DNA of 64,000 nt from assembly GCF_000955975.1 (NCBI RefSeq), contig NZ_JYJF01000012.1:1-64000 (forward strand). The letters are read 5' to 3'. A program made the translations under genes and the position numbers. The DNA is from Saccharothrix sp. ST-888 (GTDB taxonomy: Bacteria > Actinomycetota > Actinomycetes > Streptomycetales > Streptomycetaceae). The notes beneath the pieces were generated by a model, which was not told where the DNA came from, ran no database searches, and saw nothing but the letters and a program-made list of their open reading frames with translations. This document shows positions 26,262 through 35,007 of this stretch, piece after piece; the stretch's first letter is position 1; each line of letters starts with the position of its first letter.

Positions 26262-26729
26262 GTGACCACGTCCGCCGAGTCCACCAAGCCCGCCGCGTCC
26301 GGCGCGCTCCCGGTCAGCTGGGCGCCGCGCCGCAACCGGGCCGTGCTGCTCACGCTCTGCACCGTGCTGCTGGTGCTGTTCAGCACGATCGCCTTCGCGC
26401 TGCCCGACAACTGGCAGCTCAACGACCGGCTGGCGATGGTCTGCAGCGGCCTGCTCTTCGCCGGGGCCGGCCTGATGCTGGCCCGGCCCAGGGTGAGCGC
26501 CGACGAACAGGGCGTCACGGTGGTCAACTTCGTCCGTAGCCGCCGCCTCGCCTGGGCCGAGATCGTCCGGGTCAACCTGCGCCAGGGCGACCCGTGGGTC
26601 ACCCTCGACCTCGCCGACGGCACCGCGCTGGCCGCGGTCGGCATCCAGCCCGCCGGCGGCCGCGACCAGGCGGTCCGCGCCGCCCGCGCACTGCGCGACC
26701 TGGTCGAGGAGCGCGGTACCTCCCGCTGA
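26262..26729 (+). CDS. PH-like-domain membrane protein
   Basis: 155 residues from GTG at 26262 with GGGGAG upstream. Two transmembrane helices (AVLLTLCTVLLVLFSTIAFAL and AMVCSGLLFAGAGLMLA) are followed by a bacterial PH domain (VSADEQGVTVVNFVRSRRLAWAEIVRVNLRQGDPWVTLDLADG). The gene regularly follows hisG in Streptomyces, but no link to histidine synthesis is known. Confidence 0.8.
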   Translation: MTTSAESTKPAASGALPVSWAPRRNRAVLLTLCTVLLVLFSTIAFALPDNWQLNDRLAMVCSGLLFAGAGLMLARPRVSADEQGVTVVNFVRSRRLAWAEIVRVNLRQGDPWVTLDLADGTALAAVGIQPAGGRDQAVRAARALRDLVEERGTSR

Positions 26730-26807
26730 GCGGACCCGCGCGCGGGAATCCGGCGGGACCTCACCCGGCCGGTGGCAGGCACCGCCCGACAAGATCCTTA
26801 CCTCCGC

Positions 26808-26954
26808 ACAGCTATCGTTTACGCTGGTAAAGCCGGGGCAAAGGCCCCGCCAGTCAAACCCACGACCTGAGGAGTGACACCTCCCCTCGATGGACGATCC
26901 GTCCGGTAGTACCCGCGCCGCCTCACTTCCGTCGCCCGGAAGGCAGGCGGCACT
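26808..26954 (+). promoter_or_regulatory. Candidate structured leader of the CNNM/CorC-like pair
   Basis: Between AT-richer sequence around 26813 and the start at 26955 are two compact hairpins: GCTGG...CCAG at about 26823-26853, enclosing GGGGC/GCCCC, and a GAGG...CCTC stem at about 26868-26890. The arrangement suggests a folded 5' UTR of a metal-transport gene. I could not match it to the M-box, Mn or NiCo riboswitch consensus. Confidence 0.3.
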
Positions 26955-28286
26955 GTGATCACCGCCTGGCTGCTGCTGTTCGCGGCCCTTGTGCTCATCC
27001 TCGCCAACGGCCTCTTCGTGGCCGCCGAGTTCGCCCTCGTCACCGTGGAGCGCGGCAGTGTCGAACGCGCCGCCGCCGCCGGTGACCGACGGGCCGCGGG
27101 CATCGCCAAGGCCCTGCACAGGCTCTCCTTCCAGCTCTCCGGCGCCCAGCTCGGCATCACCGTCACCTCGCTGGTGGTCGGCATGCTCGCCGCGCCCGCG
27201 CTCTCCACCCTGCTCACTCCCGTGCTCACCGGCCTCGGCCTGCCCACGGCCGCCGCGGCCGGCGCCGCCGTGACCGTCGGCATGCTGCTGGCCACCGTGG
27301 TGCAGATGGTGATCGGGGAGCTGGTCCCCAAGAACTGGGCGATCTCCCGGCCGCTCCAGGTCGCCTACGCCGTGGTCGGACCGCAGCGCGTCTTCTCGGC
27401 CGTCTGCCGACCGCTGATCAGCCTCCTGAACGGCTCCGCCGACCGCATCGTGCGGGCGCTGGGCATCGAGCCGCAGGAGGAGCTCGGCCACGCCCGCACC
27501 CCCGCCGAACTGGTCGCGCTCGCCCGGCACTCCGCCAGAGCCGGTGTGATGGACGAGGAGTCGGCCCGGCTGTTCGTGCGCACCCTGGGCCTCGGCGAAC
27601 TCACCGCGGAGAGCGTGATGACCCCGCGCGTGGACGTCGTCGCCCTCCAGCACGACGCCAGCGCGGCCGACGTCCTCAACCTCACCCGGGCCACCGGCCT
27701 GTCCCGCTTCCCGGTCTACGGGCACAGCGTGGACGAGGTCACCGGCACCGTCACGCTCAAGGACGCCCTCGGCGTCCCCGCCGAACTGCGCGCCGCGACC
27801 CGCGTCGCCGCACTTGCCTCGGCACCGCTGCTGGTCCCCGAGACCCTGCCCGCCGAGCGCCTGCTCGACCAGCTGCGCCGCCAGCAGCCGATGGCCATCG
27901 TGGTCGACGAGTACGGCGGCACGGCCGGCGTGGTCACCATCGAGGACATCGTCGAGGAGATCGTCGGCGAGGTGCAGGACGAGCACGACCCCGAGGACAT
28001 CCCCGAACTGCGCCAGCTGCCGCCCGTCGACGGGTACCCGGTCTGGGAGGCCGACGGCCGCGCCCGGCTCGACCAGCTGGAGACCATCGGCCTCCAGGCC
28101 CCGGACGGACCGTACGAGACGCTCGGCGGACTGCTCGCCGACCTGCTCGGCAAGCTGCCCGCCCCCGGTGAGATGGCCGGCCTGCCCGGCTGGCGGTTCA
28201 CCGTGCTCGGCGTGGAGCGGCACCGCACCAGCCGGGTGCTGATCGAGCGCCGCCCCGACGCCGGAGCCGAGGAGACGGACCGATGA
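26955..28286 (+). CDS. CNNM/CorC-HlyC-type transporter protein with CBS pair
   Basis: 443 residues from a GTG. DUF21/CNNM membrane domain (helix starts LLFAALVLILANGLFVAAEFALVTVER; MVIGELVPKNWAISRP), then a CBS pair (AESVMTPRVDVVALQ; GLSRFPVYGHSVDEVTGTV; MAIVVDEYGGTAGVVTIEDIVEEIVGEVQDEHD), and a CorC_HlyC domain from about 350. Often named hemolysin, these proteins are linked to Mg2+ or Co2+ efflux. Stop overlaps the next ATG by four bases. Confidence 0.88.
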   Translation: MITAWLLLFAALVLILANGLFVAAEFALVTVERGSVERAAAAGDRRAAGIAKALHRLSFQLSGAQLGITVTSLVVGMLAAPALSTLLTPVLTGLGLPTAAAAGAAVTVGMLLATVVQMVIGELVPKNWAISRPLQVAYAVVGPQRVFSAVCRPLISLLNGSADRIVRALGIEPQEELGHARTPAELVALARHSARAGVMDEESARLFVRTLGLGELTAESVMTPRVDVVALQHDASAADVLNLTRATGLSRFPVYGHSVDEVTGTVTLKDALGVPAELRAATRVAALASAPLLVPETLPAERLLDQLRRQQPMAIVVDEYGGTAGVVTIEDIVEEIVGEVQDEHDPEDIPELRQLPPVDGYPVWEADGRARLDQLETIGLQAPDGPYETLGGLLADLLGKLPAPGEMAGLPGWRFTVLGVERHRTSRVLIERRPDAGAEETDR

Positions 28287-29326
28287 GCGCCCTGTACCTG
28301 TTCGCCTCGCTGCTGCTCCTGCTCGGCAACGCCTTCTTCGTCGGCGCCGAGTTCGCCGTGATCTCGGTGCGCCGCAGCCAGATCGAACCGCTCGCCGAGG
28401 CGGGCAACAAGCGCGCCCACACCGTCCTGCACGCGCTCTCCAACGTCTCCGCGATGCTGGCCGCCGCCCAACTGGGCATCACCGTCTGCTCGCTGCTGCT
28501 CGGCGCACTCGCCGAGCCGACCATCGCCGGACTGCTGGAAGGCCCCTTCCATGCCGTCGGCATGCCCGAGTCGCTGGTCCACCCGGTCGGCTACGCCCTG
28601 GCACTGGCCCTGGTGGTCTTCCTGCACATGGTGATCGGCGAGATGGTCCCCAAGAACATCTCGATCGCCGGTCCGGAGAAGGCCGCGCTCTGGCTCGGCC
28701 CGCCGCTGGACCGGCTGGCCCGCTGGCTCGGCCCGGTGATCCGGCTGCTGAACGCCTTCGCCAACGGCGTGCTGCGGCTGGCCAGGGTCGAGCCCAAGGA
28801 CGAGGTCGAGTCGGTCTTCACCGACGAGCAGCTGCTCCATCTGCTGGCCGACTCCCGCGCGGCCGGCCTGCTGGACGAACGCCGCCAGGAGCGGCTGGAG
28901 GACGCCCTGGAGCTCGGCCGCCGGCCGGTCACCGACGTCCTGCTGCCGGCCGAGCAACTGGTCACCGTGGGCCCCTCGGTGACCGCCCTGGAGATAGAGG
29001 AACTGGCCGTCCGCACCGGGTTCTCCCGCTTCCCGGTGGTCGACGAGGCCGGCACGCTGCGCGGCTACCTGCACGTCAAGGACATCCTGGACGTCGACGA
29101 CCCGTCGGCGCCCCTTCCGGCCCGGCTCTGGCGCCCGGTGACCGTCCTGCGCGGCACCATGCCGCTGGACGACGCGCTCGGCGCGATGCGCAGGGCAGCC
29201 GCCCACCTGGCCGCCGTGGTCGACCAGGACGGCCGCAAGCTCGGCCTGGTCGCCTTGGAGGACGTCCTGGAGGAACTGGTCGGCGAGATGCACGACCCCG
29301 ACCATCGCCAGGTGGCCCGCACCTGA
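28283..29326 (+). CDS. Second CNNM-type transporter protein, lacking the CorC domain
   Basis: 347 residues, overlapping the previous gene (ATGA). DUF21 domain (LLLLGNAFFVGAEFAVISVRRSQIEPL; HMVIGEMVPKNISIAG) and a CBS pair (VTDVLLPAEQLVTV; GFSRFPVVDEAGTLRGYLHVKDILDVDD; VVDQDGRKLGLVALEDVLEELVGEMHD). The protein ends there without the C-terminal CorC_HlyC domain found in its partner. The pair most likely forms a heteromeric membrane complex. Confidence 0.87.
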   Translation: MSALYLFASLLLLLGNAFFVGAEFAVISVRRSQIEPLAEAGNKRAHTVLHALSNVSAMLAAAQLGITVCSLLLGALAEPTIAGLLEGPFHAVGMPESLVHPVGYALALALVVFLHMVIGEMVPKNISIAGPEKAALWLGPPLDRLARWLGPVIRLLNAFANGVLRLARVEPKDEVESVFTDEQLLHLLADSRAAGLLDERRQERLEDALELGRRPVTDVLLPAEQLVTVGPSVTALEIEELAVRTGFSRFPVVDEAGTLRGYLHVKDILDVDDPSAPLPARLWRPVTVLRGTMPLDDALGAMRRAAAHLAAVVDQDGRKLGLVALEDVLEELVGEMHDPDHRQVART

Positions 29327-29361
29327 GCCCAGGAGTTCCTCCGGGGCAAGCGTGAACCATC

Positions 29362-29433
29362 AGGGGTGCGGGGAACGGCGCGAGAGACCGTGCGGCTCCG
29401 AGGTGGGCTGATCGCGCAGTTCCCCGCGCCCCT
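29362..29433. repeat. Dispersed palindromic element / bidirectional terminator, copy 1
   Basis: Arms 29362-29387 and 29408-29433 are near-complementary and built on AGGGGYGCGGGGAAC. It lies between the convergent CNNM pair and the AAA+ gene. The same core recurs at 34101-34187. GGGGCGCGGGGAAC-based palindromes are common in Streptomyces intergenic regions. Confidence 0.75.
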
Positions 29434-29490
29434 GTCGGCTTGCCCTGTTGTGCTCGGTCGGGTGGGCAGGGCGCCTCGGGCGGCTGTGGT

Positions 29491-31656
29491 CTATCGCCGG
29501 CCGTCGATCAGTTCGCCGTAGGCCTGGAGCAGGTCGGGCAGGCGGAGGGTGGCCAGGTCCTCGCGGGTGGGGACGGCCCGGAGGGCGGACAGGCGCAGGT
29601 CCCGGTAGGCGCAGGACTTCTCGTAGAGGGTCCTGATGAAGCGGCCGTTGCCGAGGTCGTCGATCCAGCCCTCGTGGACCACGTGGCCGCAGATGCTGGC
29701 GAGCTCCTCGGCGGCGTCCTCGTCCCAGCCGTCGCCGCCGGACGCGGCCAGGGTGCGGCCGATGGCGGTGAGTTCGGCGGGGCGGTAGCTGGGGAAGTCC
29801 ACCCGGGTGGTGAAGCGGGAGTTGAGGCCCGGGTTGGTGGCCAGCAGGCGGTTCATGCCCTCGGGGTAGCCGGCCAGGATGACGACCAGCCGGTCGCGGT
29901 TGTCCTCGGCCCGCTTCAGCAGCACCTGGAGTGCCTCGTCCCCGTAGGCGTCGCCCTTGCTGTAGCCGGAGTTGGAGAGGCTGTACGCCTCGTCGATGAA
30001 GAGCACGCCGTCCAGCGCGGAGTCGATCAGCTCATTGGCCTTGACCGCCGTCTGGCCGAGGAATTCGCCCACCAGGTCCGCTCGCTGGGCCTCCACCAGG
30101 TGGTCCCCGGAGAGCAGGCCGAGCGCGTGGAAGACCTGCCCGAGGATCCGGGCGACGGTGGTCTTCCCGGTGCCCGAGGGGCCGGAGAAGACGAAGTGCC
30201 GCTTCGGCGGCTGCACCGGCAGACCCTGCTCGGTGCGCAGCCGTGACATCCGCAACTGCGCCGACAGGGCCCGGACCTGGCGTTTCACCGGATCCAGGCC
30301 GACCATCTGCTCCAGCGCGGCCATCGCCGCGTCGAGCCCCTGCTGGCCGCGGAGCCCGCCGTGCTGTGCCGATCCGGCCGCGGGTGCGGCACGTTCACCG
30401 CCGTCGCCTCTGGGCGGCGGCCCCGGGGCCGGGTCGACGGAGCCGCCCGACCGCTCGGCGGCCGGCCGGGGCACGGGCACCCCGGTGGTGGCAGGACCGG
30501 CGTAGGACTCGCCTATCCGGTAGTCCGTCTCCGCCCCGAGCCCGTCCTCCCCGGCGCACACGTCCTCGCCGCCGAACCCACCGAACCCGCCGAACCCACC
30601 GTCCGGGCCGTACGCCTCGTCGCCGTCGTACCCGCCCCCGGCGTCGTAGTCGCTCCCGCCGTCGTATCCGCCGCCCGTCGCACCGTCGTTCTCGACGTCG
30701 TACCCGCCGCCGTCGGTACCGTCGGCGGTGTCGTAGCCGGGCTGGTAGTCCACGTCCGGTCCGAACTCGCCCACGGGCTCGGCGCCCGCCAGTTCGGCGG
30801 GCTCGAAGTCGGCCTCCGCGAGGGCGAGTTCACCCGGTGCCTGGGCGTCGCTCCGGCCCTCGCCGAGCAGTCCCTCGATCACCCCGTCCTCGGTGGTGAT
30901 CGCGGCCAGCCGTGCCGCCGTGTCCATGAAGGCCGGGTCGGCCCGGTGCACCGCCCGGTACAGCGGCAGGGCCGCGGCGCTGCGCCCGGCCCCCTCGTAC
31001 GCCCGGGCCAGCCAGTACCGCAGCTCCTTGCGCTGCGGCTGCTCCGAGCGGCAGCGGGCCAGCGAGGCGGCCAGCGGGCGCTGCGCCTGGGCGCACATGT
31101 CGAGCCGGACCCTGGCCATGCCGCCGAACAGTCCGGCCTCGATGCCGAGCAGCGGATCGTCCAGTAACTGGTCGGTTTCCCGGATGAGTTGCTCCCAGTC
31201 CTTCAGCAGGTAGGAGCGGCAGGCGTGCAGGAACCGGACCGAAGGGTCCCGGTCCGGCGGCGGGCAGGCCGTGAGGGCCCGGTCGAGCTCGGTCAGCTGG
31301 CGGCCGTCCAGCCAGTGCGAGGCGTGCGCCAGGGCCAGGTCGCGGGCGTCCTCCAGGACCGGCTGGACCCACCACCCCAGCCAGTACCAGGAACTGAGCG
31401 GCCGTTGGTGCCTGGCGCGCTGCTCGCCGAAACGCCGCTGGTGGCGGTGCATGGCCAGCAGCGCGCCCGAGGTGTCGCAGCGCAGGGCGTGCAGGCCGAG
31501 CCAGGCGTCCGCCATGCCGGGGTCGAGCCGCACGGCCGTGCGGAACTCCTCCTCCGCCCTGGCGTACGCGCCTGCGGCGTAGGCGTCCATCGCCCGCAGC
31601 CAGGCGCGGTCGGCGAGCCGGTCCGGCCCGGTCGTACTGGAACTGTCCACCGTCAC
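29491..31656 (-). CDS. EccA-like AAA+ ATPase with TPR-like N-terminus and Asp/Gly/Tyr-rich linker
   Basis: 721 residues. The N-terminal part (about 15-260) is helical and TPR-like (AYAAGAYARAEEEFRTAVRLDPGMADAWLG). A long low-complexity linker (about 285-430) is rich in Asp, Gly and Tyr, then Pro. The CbxX/CfqX-type AAA+ domain follows: Walker A GPSGTGKTT (492-500), Walker B VLFIDEAYSL (551-560), arginine-finger region LNSRFTTRVDFP. This is the architecture of EccA ATPases of type VII secretion, but no other ESX gene is near. GTG start; weak ribosome site. Confidence 0.82.
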   Translation of the reverse strand: MTVDSSSTTGPDRLADRAWLRAMDAYAAGAYARAEEEFRTAVRLDPGMADAWLGLHALRCDTSGALLAMHRHQRRFGEQRARHQRPLSSWYWLGWWVQPVLEDARDLALAHASHWLDGRQLTELDRALTACPPPDRDPSVRFLHACRSYLLKDWEQLIRETDQLLDDPLLGIEAGLFGGMARVRLDMCAQAQRPLAASLARCRSEQPQRKELRYWLARAYEGAGRSAAALPLYRAVHRADPAFMDTAARLAAITTEDGVIEGLLGEGRSDAQAPGELALAEADFEPAELAGAEPVGEFGPDVDYQPGYDTADGTDGGGYDVENDGATGGGYDGGSDYDAGGGYDGDEAYGPDGGFGGFGGFGGEDVCAGEDGLGAETDYRIGESYAGPATTGVPVPRPAAERSGGSVDPAPGPPPRGDGGERAAPAAGSAQHGGLRGQQGLDAAMAALEQMVGLDPVKRQVRALSAQLRMSRLRTEQGLPVQPPKRHFVFSGPSGTGKTTVARILGQVFHALGLLSGDHLVEAQRADLVGEFLGQTAVKANELIDSALDGVLFIDEAYSLSNSGYSKGDAYGDEALQVLLKRAEDNRDRLVVILAGYPEGMNRLLATNPGLNSRFTTRVDFPSYRPAELTAIGRTLAASGGDGWDEDAAEELASICGHVVHEGWIDDLGNGRFIRTLYEKSCAYRDLRLSALRAVPTREDLATLRLPDLLQAYGELIDGRR

Positions 31657-32008
31657 TCACGCCCCCCGCTCGGTGTATCGAGGCTCGGCGGCCGAGGGGT
31701 GAGGCCAGGGTGGTGCCCGCCCACACCGACGCCCCCGGCACGCAACCGTGCCTGTCAGGAATCGTACCGGCGCAGGGCTGATCCGGAAGAGTGTCGCACC
31801 CTGTCAAATCGCCGGGCCCGCCGGGTTGTTGGAGTCCGTCCGGAACACGACGGTCGCGGTGGATCGCGGCAGGTGAGGAGAGCGGCGCAGCGGATGCGGA
31901 ACGCGACAGCTCCGGCCCACGGGGGAACGAGTCGGAGTTGCCGCGCACGCTGTCGCGAGATCAACCGGCTCGTGACGGGGAGAACCTATGGGCTGAGGGC
32001 ACCTCGGG
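31657..32008. other. Gap between two minus-strand genes
   Basis: No gene is supported. The promoter of the AAA+ gene should lie near 31657-31750, but no clear elements were seen. Confidence 0.4.
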
Positions 32009-32728
32009 TCAAGAACTGGCCAAGGAATCGCCAAGGAATGGGAAAAGAATCCGGCCGGTGAGGCCGTCCACCCGCAGGTCCGCATACGGACGGCTGGGGT
32101 CCGCCGCGAAGTGCGCCAGCTCGGCCGCCGCCCACCCGGCCCAGAATTCGGCCAACTCCGGTCCGTCGCGCCGCTCCCCGCGAGCGCGGGCGGCCGCTGC
32201 GTCCAGCTCCATCCAGATCAACTCGGCCAGCCACGGCCGCAGTCCGCTCCGTCCGGCGCCGACCCCCTCGATCAGCACCACCGGCGCGGGCGGCACCGCC
32301 CGGCGGTCCGCGAAGCGGCGCAACGTCCAGTCGTAGACGCGGTGTTCACCGGTCCGGCCCGCCGCCAGCGGCTCCAGTACCTCGGTGCGCAGGCGCTCCA
32401 CCCAGCCGAACGGCTCGGCGTGGGTGGCGAGATCGTCCAGGTGTACCACCGGCGCTCCCCCCAGCGCGGCGGCCAGCCGGGCGGCGAAGGTGGTCTTCCC
32501 GGCCCCGGCGTGCCCGTCCACGGCCACCAGCCGGACCGGGCCGCAGGACGGCGGCAGGGCGAGCAGCCGCCGAGCGAGCCGCGCCGGGACGTCCGCCGCT
32601 TCCGCCTCTGCCACGCCCGCCGGTCCGGCCGGCCGGACCGGCTCGCCCCGTCGCACGGCAGCACCGGTCCCGGCTCCGGCCTCCGCCGAGCCGTCGCCGA
32701 GCCTTGTGCAGTCGTCCCGATCAGCCAC
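32009..32728 (-). CDS. Uridine-kinase-like P-loop NTPase
   Basis: 239 residues. Walker A is VAVDGHAGAGKTTFAARLA (about residues 70-88), followed by VVHLDDLATHAEPFGWVERL and VVLIEGVGAGRSGLRPWL, the pattern of uridine kinase/phosphoribulokinase-like proteins. The first 45 residues are Ala/Gly-rich and poorly conserved. GTG start at 32728 lies six bases from TAGAGT (32735-32740), pointing to a leaderless transcript. Divergent from the acyl-CoA dehydrogenase. The substrate is not known. Confidence 0.8.
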   Translation of the reverse strand: MADRDDCTRLGDGSAEAGAGTGAAVRRGEPVRPAGPAGVAEAEAADVPARLARRLLALPPSCGPVRLVAVDGHAGAGKTTFAARLAAALGGAPVVHLDDLATHAEPFGWVERLRTEVLEPLAAGRTGEHRVYDWTLRRFADRRAVPPAPVVLIEGVGAGRSGLRPWLAELIWMELDAAAARARGERRDGPELAEFWAGWAAAELAHFAADPSRPYADLRVDGLTGRILFPFLGDSLASS

Positions 32729-32911
32729 GGGCCCACTCTACGGGCGGTGCGTTCCGGCAGGTCGTGACGGACCGGCCGGTATCGGGCATACTCACTTCGC
32801 CACGCCCGTGAACGACCGTTCACCGCAACCCGGTGCCGGTCGGACACGCCTGCCGTGCCGTGCCTCGTCACCCCGAGGCCCGGCACCCCGACCGAGGAGG
32901 CCCGTTCCGTC

Positions 32912-34075
32912 ATGAGCCCCGCCCCTGCCAAGCCTGTCGACCGCCAGCTGCCCAGTGACGAGGCCCGCGAACTGCTGAGCCTCACCAGGGACCTGGTCCA
33001 GCGCGAGCTCCGGCCGCGCGCTGCCGAGGACGAGGCGGTCGCCCGGTTCCCCCGCGAGACCTTCCGCACGCTCGGCGACGCCGGGCTGCTCTCCCTCCCG
33101 TACGGCGAGCAGTACGGCGGCGGCGAGCAGCCGTACGAGGTCTACCTCCAGGTCCTGGAGGAGCTGGCCGCCGGCTGGCTCGCGGTCGGCCTCGGAGTCA
33201 GCGTGCACACCCTCTCCTGCCATGCGCTGGCCACCTTCGGCACCGAGGAGCAGCGGGACCGCTGGCTGCCCGCGATGCTCAGCGGCGAGCAGCTCGGCGC
33301 CTACTGCCTCTCCGAGCCGCAGTCCGGCTCCGACGCCGCCGCCCTGCGCACCCGGGCCGACCTGGACGGCGACGAGTACGTGGTGAACGGCACGAAGGCG
33401 TGGATCACGCACGGCGGCCGCGCCGACTTCTACAGCACCATGGTGCGGACCGGCGAGGACGGCGCCCGGGGCATCAGCTGCCTGCTCGTCCCGGGCGACA
33501 GCCAGGGGCTCGCGGCCGCGCCGCCGGAGCACAAGATGGGCATGAGCAGCTCACCGACCGCACAGCTGCACTTCGACGGCGTCCGGGTGGACCGCGAGCG
33601 GCGGATCGGCGACGAGGGCCAGGGCTTCCAGATCGCGCTCTCCGCCCTGGACTCCGGCCGGCTCGGCATCGCGGCCTGCGCGATCGGCGTGGCCCAGGCC
33701 GCGCTCGACCTCGCCGTGGACTACGCGGGCACCCGGGAGCAGTTCGGCCGCCCGATCGCCGACTTCCAGGGGCTGTCCTTCATGCTGGCCGACATGGCCA
33801 CCCAGGTCGAGGCCGGCCGCGCGCTCTACCTGTCCGCGGCCCGCCGCCGCGACAGCGGACTGGCCTTCTCCAAGGAGGCGGCGATGGCGAAGCTCTTCTG
33901 CACCGACGCCGCGATGCGGGTCACCACGGACGCGGTGCAGGTGCTCGGCGGGTACGGCTACACCCAGGACTACCCGGCCGAGCGCTACATGCGCGAGGCC
34001 AAGGTCCTGCAGATCGTGGAGGGCACCAACCAGATCCAGCGGCTGGTCATCGGCCGCCACCTCACCGGCAGGTAA
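32912..34075 (+). CDS. Acyl-CoA dehydrogenase
   Basis: 387 residues from ATG 32912 (AGGAGG upstream; the longer open frame adds 19 unlikely residues). Three ACAD domains are present: YCLSEPQSGSDAAALRT (FAD contact), WITHGGRADFYSTMVRT, DSGRLGIAACAIGVAQAAL, and the catalytic base Glu370 in QIVEGTNQIQRLVIGR with the AERYMREAK loop. Oxidises an acyl-CoA at the alpha-beta bond using an ETF acceptor; chain length cannot be read. Followed by a terminator-like palindrome. Confidence 0.93.
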   Translation: MSPAPAKPVDRQLPSDEARELLSLTRDLVQRELRPRAAEDEAVARFPRETFRTLGDAGLLSLPYGEQYGGGEQPYEVYLQVLEELAAGWLAVGLGVSVHTLSCHALATFGTEEQRDRWLPAMLSGEQLGAYCLSEPQSGSDAAALRTRADLDGDEYVVNGTKAWITHGGRADFYSTMVRTGEDGARGISCLLVPGDSQGLAAAPPEHKMGMSSSPTAQLHFDGVRVDRERRIGDEGQGFQIALSALDSGRLGIAACAIGVAQAALDLAVDYAGTREQFGRPIADFQGLSFMLADMATQVEAGRALYLSAARRRDSGLAFSKEAAMAKLFCTDAAMRVTTDAVQVLGGYGYTQDYPAERYMREAKVLQIVEGTNQIQRLVIGRHLTGR

Positions 34076-34100
34076 CCGGGGCCCCTCGACGCGGGGCGGC

Positions 34101-34187
34101 GAACCGGTAGGGGCGCGGGGAACGGCGCGAGAGAGCAGGCACCTCCACAGAGGGCCCTCGCGTGGTTCCCCGCGCCCCTACCGGTTC
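34101..34187. repeat. Dispersed palindromic element / bidirectional terminator, copy 2
   Basis: Arms begin GAACCGGTAGGGGCGCGGGG at 34101 and end at 34187 with the complement; more than 25 bp pair. It sits between convergent genes (acyl-CoA dehydrogenase and the minus-strand gene at 34237) and shares its core with 29362-29433. Confidence 0.8.
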
Positions 34188-34236
34188 CACCTTCGTGCGG
34201 TTCCGCCCTCGCGAACGTGAGGCGGAACGGGAGCGG

Positions 34237-34683
34237 TCAGTGCCGGACGAGGCGGCCGCGCTGCGCCGGAACCCGCACCCGGCTCACCGGGGCCGCGTCG
34301 GGGCCGCCGACGTGCGAGAACGGCTGGGTGCGCCAGTCCAGTTCGGCGGGAAGGGCCAGCAGCGCCTCCGCGCCGGGCCCGGCCGGGTCGCCGAGGGCGT
34401 CGTCGCACTCGGCCAGGTCGTCGGTGGCCGCACCGGAACCGGGGCAGAGCGCGGGGGAGAAGGGGTGCCAGGCGGTCGGCAGGACGGCGTGCTGCGGCAG
34501 CCGCTCCTCGTCGCCGACCAGGGCGATCGGGCGGTCGCACGCGGGGCAGTGGACCCGGACGATCTCCCAGGTGTCCATGTCCCCCGGGTCCACCCCCGGG
34601 AACCCGGTGAAGTCGAAGTCGGCGTCGCGGTCGAGGCGTTCGTCATCCTCCGCGGCGCGGGAACGCTGATCAGTAGCAGACAT
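34237..34683 (-). CDS. Conserved hypothetical protein with a CPAC motif
   Basis: 148 residues from ATG 34683 (AGGGGGA upstream). Acidic N-terminus (AAEDDERLDRDADFDFTGFPGVDPGD) and a single CPACDRPIALVGDEERLPQHAVLP segment, then ALCPGSG further on. The CxxC plus later Cys suggest a partial zinc-ribbon, but only three cysteines are available in order. No known function. Its upstream region has phased TGCAC repeats. Confidence 0.7.
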   Translation of the reverse strand: MSATDQRSRAAEDDERLDRDADFDFTGFPGVDPGDMDTWEIVRVHCPACDRPIALVGDEERLPQHAVLPTAWHPFSPALCPGSGAATDDLAECDDALGDPAGPGAEALLALPAELDWRTQPFSHVGGPDAAPVSRVRVPAQRGRLVRH

Positions 34684-34766
34684 GTGATGATCCCCCTCGG
34701 ATCGGACCGGGCTCGCGTCGGCCCTGGCCACAAGCAGCACTTCCCGCCGACGGAGTGTCATAACCC

Positions 34767-34791
34767 TGCACTGCGGTGCACTGTGATGCAC
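34767..34791. promoter_or_regulatory. Three TGCAC boxes at 10-bp spacing
   Basis: TGCAC occurs at 34767, 34777 and 34787, exactly one helical turn apart. The last two also form the inverted pair GTGCA-N6-TGCAC. They lie in the 324-base divergent gap between the CPAC protein (start 34683) and the Lrp/AsnC regulator (start 35008). Candidate cooperative regulator site. Confidence 0.45.
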
Positions 34792-35007
34792 AAGGTGTGT
34801 CGTTCGCCACATTCCAGCGGCACATGCCCCGTTCACGCGCCGTTTCTGCTGGGGGCTCGCGCTCCGGGTGCACGGCGGTGGTGCGCACCGGCGGCGCCGG
34901 CCGTCCGGCGGGCCGCAGTCCCCGGTGAGCAGCCGATCACCGTCCGGAACCGGCGGAGTGCGCACCTGGTCGGCAGACGGGACCTGGGGGCAGTAGGTTT
35001 GCGCCTT

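Noticed and set aside
26808..26954. Assignment of the CNNM leader to the M-box, Mn or c-di-AMP riboswitch
   Set aside because: The conserved core sequences of those classes are not present by eye.
29491..31656. Type VII secretion locus around the EccA-like ATPase
   Set aside because: No EccB-EccE, EsxA/B or mycosin gene lies within the window.
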